A stretch of 38,126 nt of DNA from an uncultured Actinomycetes bacterium (GCA_903825765.1 CAIKBU010000021.1:1-38126); one strand, 5' to 3'; positions 7,907 to 15,872 are shown, counted from the stretch's first letter. The notes: generated by a model from the sequence alone, not told the origin. Translations and numbers: made by a program.

Positions 7907-8958
7907 CAACGAGGACACTTTCCGCCGCCGACAGCTCGCCACCATTCCCCCGCCTCACGAAAGAGATGCGATGCCGCTGACGTCTCGGCGAGCGTGTCAA
8001 CCGCGAGAAGTACCGCGGCGGTGCTGTAACTCGAGGTTTCCATCGTGGGGAAGGTCACGCGCTGGGGATAGACCCAACCGGTTAGGTACTCCCCCTCCGC
8101 CGTGCGATGAGCCCGCGTTGACGCGAGCACGGTACGCGCTTCGTCACGACGGCCGAGAGTGACGAGGGCCATCGCGTATTCGGATGTTTCGGCGGCGGTT
8201 ACCCAGTCATTGGTCGACACGCAGCGAACGCCGTGCTCACCCAGAACGAACTCTCGAGCCCGCTGGGCCAAGCGATTGTCTGCCTCACCCCCCCGCACGA
8301 CACCGGTCAAGACGGGGTAGTACCAGTCCATCGCGAACACCACCTTGGGAGCGAAGGCTTCCTCGTGAGCGGCGATCGCGTGGCCCAGACGTCCAAGGGC
8401 CCCACGCCAGGTTGGCCGGTCGTGCCCCAGTTGCGCGGCAATGCGTAAGGCGCATTCAAGCGAGAGAAAAATAGACGACGATCCGGTCAGCAGGGCGAAA
8501 TCGGCTCGGCTGCCTCGTTCGTCATAGGACCACGAGACCGGACCATCCTCACGTTGCGCGCGCAGGACGAAGGTGATTGCTCGTTCAATCATTGGCCAGT
8601 ACATGGCCAACGTGTCAACGTCACCGGTGACCTGGTGGTAGTGCCACAGGCCCGTCGCGACGTACGCCGTCACGTTCGTATCAAGCCGCCGCGACGAAAC
8701 CCAGTCACCAACGTAGTAATTGAACCAACTTCCGTCGCGCCGCTGGTGTCTCGCCAACCACTGATAGGCCGCTCGCGCCTCGTCCAGGTGACCCGTGGCG
8801 GTGAGCGCCATGGCGACCTCCACATGATTCCAGGGGTCGCCATGCCCCCCAGGGAACCAGGGAATAAGACCGCTCGGGAGTTGGAGTCGACACAACCGGT
8901 GAGCGCTCTGGGCAACCTCGTCGCTCGTCACGACGCCGGTGAGTCCCGGGTGCGTCAC
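7903..8958 (-). CDS. Alpha/alpha-toroid protein, glycoside-hydrolase-like (MmpH-like candidate)
   Basis: This 351-residue protein is made of repeated helical pairs with aromatic/Gly motifs such as WFPGGHGDPWNHVEVAMAL near residue 34, QRRDGSWFNYYVGDW, and EGEYLTGWVYP late in the chain. Such proteins are often labelled prenyltransferase, but the pattern is that of an (alpha/alpha)6 barrel as in several glycoside hydrolases. It has no membrane helices and no DDxxD prenyl-diphosphate motif. It ends in KCPRC, an unexplained CxxC at the extreme C-terminus. The GTG start (8958) overlaps the upstream methyltransferase stop in GTGA. Context suggests the endomannosidase of an MMP-like pathway. Acidic catalytic residues cannot be assigned by eye. 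Confidence 0.6.
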   Translation of the reverse strand: MTHPGLTGVVTSDEVAQSAHRLCRLQLPSGLIPWFPGGHGDPWNHVEVAMALTATGHLDEARAAYQWLARHQRRDGSWFNYYVGDWVSSRRLDTNVTAYVATGLWHYHQVTGDVDTLAMYWPMIERAITFVLRAQREDGPVSWSYDERGSRADFALLTGSSSIFLSLECALRIAAQLGHDRPTWRGALGRLGHAIAAHEEAFAPKVVFAMDWYYPVLTGVVRGGEADNRLAQRAREFVLGEHGVRCVSTNDWVTAAETSEYAMALVTLGRRDEARTVLASTRAHRTAEGEYLTGWVYPQRVTFPTMETSSYSTAAVLLAVDTLAETSAASHLFREAGEWWRAVGGGKCPRC

Positions 8959-9677
8959 GACGTCGCCGGTTTGGTGCAGTAGATCACGAGGGACTTGCCC
9001 ATGACCGGATTCAGCAGCGCTTCAGTCCACCGCGTGGTGCGCGGCGCCTTCATGATGTCCCACACCAAGAGCCGGTGGTACTGGCGAACGAGCCAGTGTT
9101 GATCGTTCGTTGTCCCAACAAGGCACTTGAGCCACCAGTAGGGGGTGTGAAGCGCGTGAGCGTGATGCGTCCCTCGCACGACGACGCCGGCTTCAGTGAG
9201 TCGCATTCGTAACACGCGGCGTCGGTAGATGCGGATGTGCCCTCCGGGCACGGAATGATAGGCCGTCGACAGCCACCAGTTGATTCGTTCGGGGGCGTAC
9301 CGTGGGACGGTTACCGCCAGTGTGCCGCCGGGTCGCAGTACTCGAACAATGTCTCGCAAAACGGTGACGTCGTCGGGAATGTGCTCGAGTACCTCTGAGC
9401 AAATGATGTGGTCAAAGGTCGCATCGGGAAATGGCAACCGGTGTGCGTCACCTCGAACGGCGGTCGCCAGGGTGACTGCCGGATCGAACTCGTGTTCGAG
9501 GGCCATGGCACCCAGCATCTGCTGCGTCCCGGTCACCTCCTCTCGCCCCGCGTCGAGCGCAACGACGTGGACCCCGCTGCGAGCGAGGGCGTAGGAGTGA
9601 CGGCCAAAGCCGCAGCCCAGGTCCAGTACTCGGTCGCCGGCGTGTGCACCGAGACGGTCGAATCTCACCGTCAACAT
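8955..9677 (-). CDS. Class I SAM methyltransferase (MeT3-like candidate)
   Basis: This 240-residue Methyltransf_11-type enzyme has motif I VLDLGCGFGRHS (17-28), acidic ALDAG at the end of strand 2, GDAHRLPFPDATFD before strand 4, ICSEVLEHIPDD (strand 4 and following helix), and RVLRPGGTLAVTVPRY. The C-terminal half is rich in Trp/His/Tyr (INWWLSTAYHSVPGG), suggesting a sugar or lipid acceptor site. Its ATG shares one nucleotide with the upstream glycosyltransferase stop (TAATG at 9677), and its TGA overlaps the next GTG, so three genes are strictly coupled. The second methyltransferase in an MMP-like set would be the 3-O-methylating enzyme. I cannot separate the two roles from sequence alone. 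Confidence 0.8.
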   Translation of the reverse strand: MLTVRFDRLGAHAGDRVLDLGCGFGRHSYALARSGVHVVALDAGREEVTGTQQMLGAMALEHEFDPAVTLATAVRGDAHRLPFPDATFDHIICSEVLEHIPDDVTVLRDIVRVLRPGGTLAVTVPRYAPERINWWLSTAYHSVPGGHIRIYRRRVLRMRLTEAGVVVRGTHHAHALHTPYWWLKCLVGTTNDQHWLVRQYHRLLVWDIMKAPRTTRWTEALLNPVMGKSLVIYCTKPATS

Positions 9678-11080
9678 TAGTGAAAGGCCACCGCATCAGG
9701 CAGTGGCGCTCCCGCCAGCACTGCCTCGTAACAGGCCGCGGTACCACGGGCCGTCACCTGCCACGTGAAACGCTCCATCACACGAGCCCGCCCCGCTTGA
9801 CCCATGCGACGGCAGCGCTCGGGGTCATCCAATAACGTCGTGATGGCGCTCGCGAGAGCGGCGGCGTCGCCCGGGGCCACGAGGAGCGCCGCGTCGGGTC
9901 CCACGACTTCCGGGATTGCGCCACCGGTCGTGGCAATCACGGCCACACCGCAGGACATTGCTTCGATAGCCGGCAGGGAGAACCCCTCGTAGAGGCTCGG
10001 CACCACCGCCACGGCCGCTTCACCGTAGAGACGGGCCATCGCTTCGTCACTCACCCCCGAAATCGTGGTCACGACCTCGCCTAATCCCAATCGCTCGATG
10101 GTGCGTGCGACCGCCCCATCAGGTTTCGGCCGGCCGATAATAACGATGTCAATCGAACGCGTCGCGAGTACTAACGCGACCGCTTCGAGGAGGGGAACCA
10201 GTCCCTTCATCGCCACGTCAGAACTCGTCGTCACCATTAATCGATGTGGTCGTGGCACCACATCCTCGTAGGGGCGAAAGACGTCGTGATCAACCCCCAC
10301 CGGCACCACGGTGAGTCGCTCCAGGGCCACACCCATTTGCTCATGAATATCAATCCGGGAGTTGTGCGACACCGTGAGCACGGCCGGTAATTGTTGCACC
10401 ACACGACACTGCATCCGCAAGAAGCCGTACCAACGTCGCACCCCGTAGCGTTCCAGCCACGAAGTGGCGTGCGCGAGGGCGATGGCGCGGTCCACCGTGA
10501 TGGGGTGATGCAGCGTCTCGAGCACTGGCCACCCCTCGTACGAAAGGTCCAAAATACCCGTTGCCATGCACTGGTTGTCGTGTATGATGTCAAAATCATC
10601 ACGTCGGGCGCGAAGAAGTTTCTTGACGCGCATACCAAACGTCCACGGCTCAGCGAAACCTCCCGCTCGCAAACTGGCAAATTCCAGCACGTCAGCCCAG
10701 GAACGAAACTCGCGGAACGCCGGCGTACGGAAGGGGTCGGGGTCACGATAGAGATCGAGGCCGGGCACCGGAGTGAAGCCCACGCCGTCATCGAGTTCGG
10801 GCCACGGGGCGCCAGAAAAGACCTCAACACTGTGTCCGAGTGCGACGAGTTCGCGAGTGAGGTGACGAGTGTAGACACCCTGTCCTCCCACACGAGGATT
10901 CCCTCGATAGACCAAGAACGCAATGCGTCGCCCACCCGGTTGCGCCGGTGCTGGTGCTCGCCGCGGCGGAACGATGAGCGCCTCAGTTCGTTCGACTGAC
11001 GCCCGATGCTTAGCCAGCCAGCCCCTTGTGCGCAGCACCACGTGGATGTTTCCTTTAGTTCGTTCTCGTCTGAGCATCAC
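9677..11080 (-). CDS. GT4-family glycosyltransferase (ManT-like candidate)
   Basis: This GT-B fold, family 4 transferase has 467 residues. The N-terminal Rossmann domain starts near residue 50 at RIAFLVYRGNP and GGQGVYTRHL. The C-terminal domain carries the nucleotide-sugar signature EGFSLPAIEAM (about 362-373), followed by GVAVIATTGGAIPEVVG. Family members transfer sugars with retention from NDP-sugars. The first ~50 residues are Arg-rich and unconserved-looking, so the true start may lie downstream; the ATG at 11080 has only GGGG upstream. It heads the coupled set GT4, methyltransferase, toroid. TetR lies 46 nt upstream on the same strand. An alpha-mannosyltransferase role is inferred from context; family membership is certain. 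Confidence 0.85.
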   Translation of the reverse strand: MMLRRERTKGNIHVVLRTRGWLAKHRASVERTEALIVPPRRAPAPAQPGGRRIAFLVYRGNPRVGGQGVYTRHLTRELVALGHSVEVFSGAPWPELDDGVGFTPVPGLDLYRDPDPFRTPAFREFRSWADVLEFASLRAGGFAEPWTFGMRVKKLLRARRDDFDIIHDNQCMATGILDLSYEGWPVLETLHHPITVDRAIALAHATSWLERYGVRRWYGFLRMQCRVVQQLPAVLTVSHNSRIDIHEQMGVALERLTVVPVGVDHDVFRPYEDVVPRPHRLMVTTSSDVAMKGLVPLLEAVALVLATRSIDIVIIGRPKPDGAVARTIERLGLGEVVTTISGVSDEAMARLYGEAAVAVVPSLYEGFSLPAIEAMSCGVAVIATTGGAIPEVVGPDAALLVAPGDAAALASAITTLLDDPERCRRMGQAGRARVMERFTWQVTARGTAACYEAVLAGAPLPDAVAFH

Positions 11081-11126
11081 TGCCCCAGACCCGTGGTACC
11101 AAGATAGGAGATTTCCGAGGAGGTAC

Positions 11127-11777
11127 TCAGCGAATTGGCATGTCAGTCAATGAGACGTTCATGGCCGTGAGCACTTTGAGGTGAACACCATCACCATATC
11201 GACGCAGTCCCGTGAGGGGACCGAAGGCCGGATTCCAAAAGACTGATTGACCAAAGACGCACGTCCAGTGGGCTACCACGAAGGTAGTTACTGAGTCTTC
11301 GAGCACAATCCAGCCACGCGTACTCGCCCCTTCGAGGTAGGTGGCCAGCTCGACCAGGCCCTTGGCCTGGAGCTGCCGCATACGCACGTCGTCGGGTGCC
11401 GATTCACGAAAGTGCGTCATGAGCGGCGCGAGCCGGTGCACTTCTTCGGCGATCGGGAGTGACCAACTATGGGTCAAAAATGCCTCGAGGCCGGCCATAA
11501 AGCCGGTTTCGTCTTCGTGATCCAGTGCCTGTTTCATGGCCACCATGGATGGCTCGAAGCTTTCAACAAACGCGACGAGGGAGACATACGCCGCCTCAAC
11601 GATGACGTTGGCCAGCGACTTAAAGTGGTAGTAGATGGTCGGAACTGCGACATTCGCTCGTCGCGCGACGTCGCTGACTCGAATGCGGTGGAGTTCGCTC
11701 TCTTCGAGCATCGTCACCATAACGGCGACAATTCCCTGCCTCGTTTCGAGGCCGCCGTCGGGCGAACTGTTACGCAT
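11127..11777 (-). CDS. TetR/AcrR-family transcriptional regulator
   Basis: This is a TetR-type repressor of 216 residues from the ATG at 11777; a TTG at 11819 would give 230. The N-terminal helix-turn-helix is clear: RIRVSDVARRANVAVPTIYYHFKSL, about residues 31-55. The remainder is a helical ligand-binding domain of unknown specificity. It lies between the NifU-domain gene and the GT4 gene on the same strand, so it is a candidate regulator of the downstream glycan genes. No operator-like repeat stands out in the 46 nt before GT4. The start is uncertain: neither candidate has a good ribosome-binding site or a hexamer at leaderless spacing. Confidence 0.85.
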   Translation of the reverse strand: MRNSSPDGGLETRQGIVAVMVTMLEESELHRIRVSDVARRANVAVPTIYYHFKSLANVIVEAAYVSLVAFVESFEPSMVAMKQALDHEDETGFMAGLEAFLTHSWSLPIAEEVHRLAPLMTHFRESAPDDVRMRQLQAKGLVELATYLEGASTRGWIVLEDSVTTFVVAHWTCVFGQSVFWNPAFGPLTGLRRYGDGVHLKVLTAMNVSLTDMPIR

Positions 11778-11833
11778 AGTGAAAACCGCATCGTTCGGTC
11801 GAGGTTCGAGAACAGACAATACCCATGATGGCG

Positions 11834-12163
11834 CTAGATCGAACGATACCGCGGAACGTAACCGCCAACACCGAGAGAGACCGACTCTTCAACGTCCATC
11901 GACTCATCAACACCACCGATAACCTCGGTGACCCACGACAAACGGTCGGTCAAGATTCGAGTGACGCCACCTTGGAGTGTGTCCGACGAAATGGCGCAAC
12001 TCGAGCAGGCGCCGCCTAGTTGGACCTCTACGACGCCCGTATCAACATCAGCGCGGACCAGAACAAGGTCACCACCATCTGCTTGGACGGCGGGTCGCAT
12101 GAGGTCTAAGAGACTGTGGAGCGCTTTGAGGCGGGCGGCGCGTTCGGCTTCGGTGATGTCCAT
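11834..12163 (-). CDS. NifU C-terminal-domain protein (Fe-S scaffold, Nfu type)
   Basis: This 109-residue protein has the NifU C-terminal domain: LMRPAVQADGGDLVLV (about 21-36) and the cluster-binding pair C53-S-S-C56 in GACSSC. Nfu proteins hold or deliver [4Fe-4S] clusters to apoproteins in the cytoplasm. About 30 acidic residues follow the domain. It is 36 nt downstream of the AhpD-like gene on the same strand and 14 nt before the TTG alternative start of TetR, so these three may share a message. No other iron-sulfur assembly gene is nearby. Confidence 0.88.
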   Translation of the reverse strand: MDITEAERAARLKALHSLLDLMRPAVQADGGDLVLVRADVDTGVVEVQLGGACSSCAISSDTLQGGVTRILTDRLSWVTEVIGGVDESMDVEESVSLGVGGYVPRYRSI

Positions 12164-12199
12164 GCCTCTAGTCTGCCGTGTCGCGTTGTTTCTGTGTCA

Positions 12200-12559
12200 T
12201 TAAACTTTTGAGGCGAGAAATTCAGCGGCGGCTTCGTCAAAACTTCGTAAGGCGCGTGGTCCCCACACCGTACCCGGCCCACCATTCATCATGATGGCCA
12301 CGCCAAGGGCCTCGGCGAGAGCCTGCCGCGACACACCTTCGCGGGCACAACTACGAGCGTGCGCCACGATACAACCATCGCATTCACGAGTCACGGCAAT
12401 CACCAAGGCGAGCAGTTCCTTCGTCGAGAGCGGTAGTGCACCGGGTGCCATGGCCGCTCGCGAGAGTTCACCGTAGCCGCGCATGACGTCGGGGATGAGT
12501 GCGCGCAACTCCTTGGCCGGCCCGCGTAATTCGTCTCGTACCTCGTGTGCGTGCTCCAT
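12200..12559 (-). CDS. Carboxymuconolactone decarboxylase/AhpD-like protein
   Basis: This 119-residue all-helical protein of the CMD/AhpD family has the redox motif C60-D-G-C63-I-V-A-H67 (CxxC-x3-H) and KELLALVIAV before it. Members with this motif act as thiol-dependent reductases or peroxidases, for example AhpD as partner of AhpC. Without an ahpC neighbour the substrate is unknown. AAGGAG precedes the ATG at 12559, so this is a leadered start. It is divergent from the carbonic anhydrase gene, 34 nt away. The family call is firm; the function is only at the level of redox chemistry. Confidence 0.82.
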   Translation of the reverse strand: MEHAHEVRDELRGPAKELRALIPDVMRGYGELSRAAMAPGALPLSTKELLALVIAVTRECDGCIVAHARSCAREGVSRQALAEALGVAIMMNGGPGTVWGPRALRSFDEAAAEFLASKV

Positions 12560-12581
12560 CGCTCTCCTTCGTCGTCCCTCT

Positions 12582-12593
12582 TAGACTACGAGT
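12582..12593 (+). promoter_or_regulatory. Putative leaderless promoter of carbonic anhydrase
   Basis: TAGACT (12582-12587) is followed by exactly 6 nt and then the ATG at 12594. There is no Shine-Dalgarno sequence before this ATG and no clear -35 element. The spacing repeats that seen at metG and other genes. Confidence 0.5.
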
Positions 12594-13085
12594 ATGTCCG
12601 TTATCAACACCCTCCTCGCTAACAATGTTGCGTACGTCGCCGGCCACGGGCACCGAGAGTTGCCCACGGCGCCCCAGTTGCATCTCGCGGTGCTCACCTG
12701 CATGGACTCGCGACTCGATCTCTTCGGCGCTCTGGGCCTCGACTTAGGAGAGGCTCACCTGATTCGAAACGCGGGCGGCCTTGCCAGCGATGACGCCATT
12801 CGCTCGCTCCTGCTCAGCCAGCGGCTGCTCGGCACCACGTCCATCATGGTGATCCACCACACACGCTGTGGACTCGAGACGTTCGTCGAAGAAGAACTCC
12901 AGGCTGAGCTTGCAGCAACCTTCGGGCTTCGACCGCCCTTCACGTTGGGCGCCTACGACGACGTGGTCGAAAGTGTGGTCGCCACGGTAGAAACGTTGCG
13001 TCAAAGCCCCTTCATCAACAGCAACGATATTCGCGGCTTCGTCTTCGACGTCGACGACGCGATTTTGACTGAGGTCGGCCTCTAG
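12594..13085 (+). CDS. Beta-class carbonic anhydrase
   Basis: This 163-residue enzyme interconverts CO2 and bicarbonate. Zinc and catalytic residues are in place: C36-M-D38-S-R40 and H89-T-R-C92-G93, matching CxDxR and HxxC of beta carbonic anhydrases. RNAGG (58-62) is also conserved. The short length fits the small actinobacterial type. It has its own leaderless-type promoter. The stop codon TAG (13083-13085) lies in the loop of a perfect 8-bp inverted repeat, which probably separates it from convergent pstB 15 nt away. Confidence 0.92.
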   Translation: MSVINTLLANNVAYVAGHGHRELPTAPQLHLAVLTCMDSRLDLFGALGLDLGEAHLIRNAGGLASDDAIRSLLLSQRLLGTTSIMVIHHTRCGLETFVEEELQAELAATFGLRPPFTLGAYDDVVESVVATVETLRQSPFINSNDIRGFVFDVDDAILTEVGL

Positions 13086-13093
13086 GGCCGACC
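13073..13093. terminator. Stop-codon hairpin between carbonic anhydrase and pstB
   Basis: GGTCGGCC (13073-13080) and GGCCGACC (13086-13093) are a perfect 8-bp inverted repeat. The 5-nt loop TCTAG contains the carbonic anhydrase stop codon. There is no T-run on either strand, so it would be a T-less, possibly two-way terminator between convergent genes. Function is inferred from position. Confidence 0.45.
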
Positions 13094-13100
13094 ACTCGAC

Positions 13101-13925
13101 TCAGCCGAAGCGGCCCTTGGTGTAGTCCACCGTGCGAGGGTCCTTGGGGTCGTGGAAGATCTTCTCGGTCGTATCGAACTCAATGAGTTCACCCGCGCGG
13201 TCCTCGCCCATCAGCAAGAAGGCGCAGTCGTCCGAAATGCGCGACGCTTGCTGCATGTTGTGGGTCACGATAATGATGGTGACCTTCTGGCGAAGTTCAG
13301 CCATGAGCTCTTCAATTCGCAATGTCGCGATGGGGTCAAGGGCCGAGGTGGGCTCGTCCATCAACAGCACTTCGGGCTTCATCGACAAGGCTCGAGCGAT
13401 GCACAGGCGCTGCTGCTGCCCACCGGAAAGCCCGGTGGCGGCCGACTTCAGGCGAGTGTTAACTTCGTCCCAGAGCGCGGCTCCGCGCAGCGACTCCTCG
13501 ACGACCTCGTCGAGGAGCGACTTCTTGCGGATGCCGTTGAGGCGCAAGCCGGAGATGACGTTGTCATAGATTGACATCGTTGGGAACGGATTCGCCCGCT
13601 GGAACACCATGCCGATCCGCGAGCGAAGCTCGGTAACCGTGATGTCACCGCGGTAGATGTCGGTGCCCTCGAGGAGAATTTCGCCAGTCACCTTGGCGCT
13701 CGGCGTCAAGTCGTGCAAGCGATTCAGGGCGCGAAGCAGCGTGGTCTTACCGGAACCCGACGGTCCGATAAGCGACGTCACACGGTTCTTGACGACGTCA
13801 AACGTGGCATCGCGGACCGCCGTGCGGCCGTCGAAGGCGACGGCCACATCACGCAGGCTCATCGCCACGTCGCCACGGCTGATCACACTGGTAGTCGTGT
13901 TGACTTCTACTTGACTCTGTTCCAT
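13101..13925 (-). CDS. pstB: Phosphate ABC transporter ATP-binding protein PstB
   Basis: This is the 274-residue ATPase of the high-affinity phosphate importer PstSCAB. Walker [10 protein letters not shown] is at 54-62, the signature [15 protein letters not shown] is in the middle, and Walker [13 protein letters not shown] follows. The spacing and [10 protein letters not shown] after Walker A are typical of PstB rather than of other importers. AAGGA precedes the ATG at 13925. No pstS, pstC, pstA or phoU is adjacent: carbonic anhydrase is on one side and pfkA on the other. The rest of the transporter must be elsewhere or absent. The family call is secure. Confidence 0.9.
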   Translation of the reverse strand: MEQSQVEVNTTTSVISRGDVAMSLRDVAVAFDGRTAVRDATFDVVKNRVTSLIGPSGSGKTTLLRALNRLHDLTPSAKVTGEILLEGTDIYRGDITVTELRSRIGMVFQRANPFPTMSIYDNVISGLRLNGIRKKSLLDEVVEESLRGAALWDEVNTRLKSAATGLSGGQQQRLCIARALSMKPEVLLMDEPTSALDPIATLRIEELMAELRQKVTIIIVTHNMQQASRISDDCAFLLMGEDRAGELIEFDTTEKIFHDPKDPRTVDYTKGRFG

Positions 13926-14188
13926 CGCTCAATCCTTTGACGAAGATGCTCAATAAAAACAGTAGTCGTCACCGAACGAGGACTTCTCCGTCAGGGTAAG
14001 CCCCGTAAGACCGCTTCACCAACAGTTCGCAACAGGAGAATGAAATGTGAGTGACGATGACCATTTTGTGCGCAATCATCACGTTTCGCGATCACTGATG
14101 GACGCGATTCCATGTGCTGCACCAAAAATATTTCATAGTTGTTCTAGAGTTGGAGTGGGAAAGACACTGACTTGTAAGGGATAGACAC
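13926..14188. promoter_or_regulatory. Divergent intergenic region pstB / pfkA
   Basis: This 263-nt region has no convincing gene. On the plus strand TAGAGT (14145-14150) is a likely -10 for pfkA, giving a leader of about 32 nt with the ribosome-binding site AAGGGA (14175-14180). CTTCACCAACA followed by GTTCGCAACAG (14014-14035) is a pair of imperfect 11-nt direct repeats, resembling the 11-nt repeat layout of actinobacterial phosphate (PHO) boxes. It lies about 90 nt upstream of pstB. The match is weak and only two units are seen. Confidence 0.3.
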
Positions 14189-15217
14189 ATGCGAATTGGA
14201 GTGCTCACAGCTGGCGGTGACGCCCCGGGGCTCAACGCTGCTATCCGTGGATTGGGCAATGGGGCGCTTTCTGACGGGCACGAATTTATCGGCATCGCTA
14301 ATGGCTGGGCCGGGTTGGCCACGGAATACGCTGGCCGGCCGCTGAGCAAACTTGACCTCAACTACATCGTTGGCAATGGTGGCACCATTCTTGGTACCGC
14401 GCGGCACAACCTCGACAACCCACCGGGTGGTCGCGAACGCATGCTCGAAGTCATCGACGAGCACCTGGACGCCGTTGTTGCCATCGGTGGCGACGGGACG
14501 CAGCGAATCTCCAATTGGCTCTCACAGCACGGCGCCCCCATTGTGGGCGTGCCAAAAACGCTCGATAACGACCTCGCCGGCACCGACTACTGCATTGGCT
14601 TTGATACCGCGGTGTCGATTGTGACTGAATCCATTGACCGACTCATCACGACGGCTGCGTCACACCACCGAGTCATGGTCGTTGAGACGATGGGTCGAGC
14701 AACCGGGTGGGTAGCCGCTATGGGAGGGCTCGCCGGTGGCGCCGACCTTATTCTCATTCCCGAATTCCCGATCACGATGGATGACGTTATCGAGCACGTG
14801 ACTCGCCGTCGCGCCTCGGGCTACGGTTTCTCCATTGTCGTGGTGGCCGAAGGCATCAACCTCGAAACTCTCGGTGGGGTCGAAGTCGGTGTGTCGACCG
14901 AAGGCATCGGTGGCGTTCGCCTCGCGACGCGAGGCGTCGGCAACTTTGTCGCCAACCGCATCGACGAGCACGGGGGCTTCGAGGTTCGCACCACGGTCCT
15001 CGGTCACCTCCAGCGTGGTGGTACGCCGACCGCCTACGACCGAATCTGGGCCACCCGCGTGGGTGCGGCGGCCTACGAGGCCGTGCGCGATGGCAACTTC
15101 GGCACGATTCCCGTGGTTCGTTGCAATGAAGTGGTCTCGGCACCGCTCAGTGACGTGGCCGTCGGCCAACGTCCGGTGCCCCGCGATCTCTACGAACTCT
15201 GTACGGCCTTCTTCTAG
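14189..15217 (+). CDS. pfkA: 6-phosphofructokinase, probably ATP-dependent
   Basis: This 342-residue glycolytic enzyme phosphorylates fructose 6-phosphate. Motifs are GGDAPGLNA (9-17), GGDGT (100-104), PKTLDND (122-128, catalytic base D126), and a later METMGRATGW. The residue after GGD is Gly (103), as in ATP-using enzymes; PPi-using enzymes have Asp there. Lys123 is the residue seen in PPi enzymes and also in Streptomyces-type ATP enzymes. The Gly/Lys pair therefore points to the actinobacterial ATP type. The start ATG follows AAGGGA. The stop shares CTAG (15214-15217) with convergent tdk. Confidence 0.93.
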   Translation: MRIGVLTAGGDAPGLNAAIRGLGNGALSDGHEFIGIANGWAGLATEYAGRPLSKLDLNYIVGNGGTILGTARHNLDNPPGGRERMLEVIDEHLDAVVAIGGDGTQRISNWLSQHGAPIVGVPKTLDNDLAGTDYCIGFDTAVSIVTESIDRLITTAASHHRVMVVETMGRATGWVAAMGGLAGGADLILIPEFPITMDDVIEHVTRRRASGYGFSIVVVAEGINLETLGGVEVGVSTEGIGGVRLATRGVGNFVANRIDEHGGFEVRTTVLGHLQRGGTPTAYDRIWATRVGAAAYEAVRDGNFGTIPVVRCNEVVSAPLSDVAVGQRPVPRDLYELCTAFF

Positions 15218-15822
15218 AAGACTGGCGGCGTACCGAGCGGGCTCAACTGACCCGTGCGGTAGTGCTTGCGACACAAGACTTGGTAGTGCACCACCCCGTG
15301 GGATACGTCACCGGTGAGAATTTGCGTCCCTTCACGCGCCACGCTTCCATTCACAATGCGTGCATTGCATCGCCCCTTTTGACCGCACCAACAGTTCGAC
15401 GTCAGTGGCAGTTCTTGGCAACGATCGGCAATTGCGAACAGTCGCGCGGAACCGGGAAAGACGTCCAGGAGAAAGTCAGCCGATAAGCCAAAGGCGTGCA
15501 CGTCAATGCCGTCGTCGTCCACGACGCGGGCCAATTGATCAATCTGGGCGGCCGTCGCGAACTGGACTTCGTCGATCACCAAAATGTTGTCACCGTCGTC
15601 CAGCAATCGCTTGAGGTAGGGATCAAGGTCCTCGCCGGGGGCAATCGCATCTGCTTCGGCCTCAATGCCAATGCGACTCGTCACCATTCCGCTGTCGCTG
15701 CGGTCGCCGAAGGTCCACAGTGCGACGTCACTTCGACCTTCGCGAAGTTGCCAGCACATCTGAAGGGCCAGGGTGGATTTCCCCGCCGCCATAGTGCCGT
15801 AGGTGAAAGACAGTTCTGCCAT
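15214..15822 (-). CDS. tdk: Thymidine kinase, class II
   Basis: This 202-residue enzyme phosphorylates thymidine to dTMP in pyrimidine salvage. The P-loop is GTMAAGKST (9-17), the Walker B-type segment is LVIDEVQF, and a zinc-binding lasso carries CWCGQKGRCNAR with a later CRKHY. The first Cys pair is C-W-C rather than CxxC, yet four cysteines remain for zinc. GGGAG precedes the ATG at 15822. It is divergent from the TrmO-like gene (84 nt between starts). With the nucleoside hydrolase and PfkB kinases, it adds to a nucleoside salvage theme scattered over the window. Confidence 0.93.
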   Translation of the reverse strand: MAELSFTYGTMAAGKSTLALQMCWQLREGRSDVALWTFGDRSDSGMVTSRIGIEAEADAIAPGEDLDPYLKRLLDDGDNILVIDEVQFATAAQIDQLARVVDDDGIDVHAFGLSADFLLDVFPGSARLFAIADRCQELPLTSNCWCGQKGRCNARIVNGSVAREGTQILTGDVSHGVVHYQVLCRKHYRTGQLSPLGTPPVF

Positions 15823-15872
15823 TGGTGCTCCCGCGAAAGTGTGTCGCTAAGAGTACTCGCCGCCATGTGACC

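Noticed and set aside
14098-14184. 28-codon frame ending just before pfkA, considered as a leader peptide
   Set aside because: The likely pfkA -10 (14145-14150) lies inside it, so the mRNA would not contain its start; no Shine-Dalgarno sequence.
15210-15221. 12-nt palindrome TCTTCTAGAAGA at the pfkA/tdk join
   Set aside because: Results from both proteins ending in Phe codons next to the shared CTAG stop; no hairpin possible without a loop.
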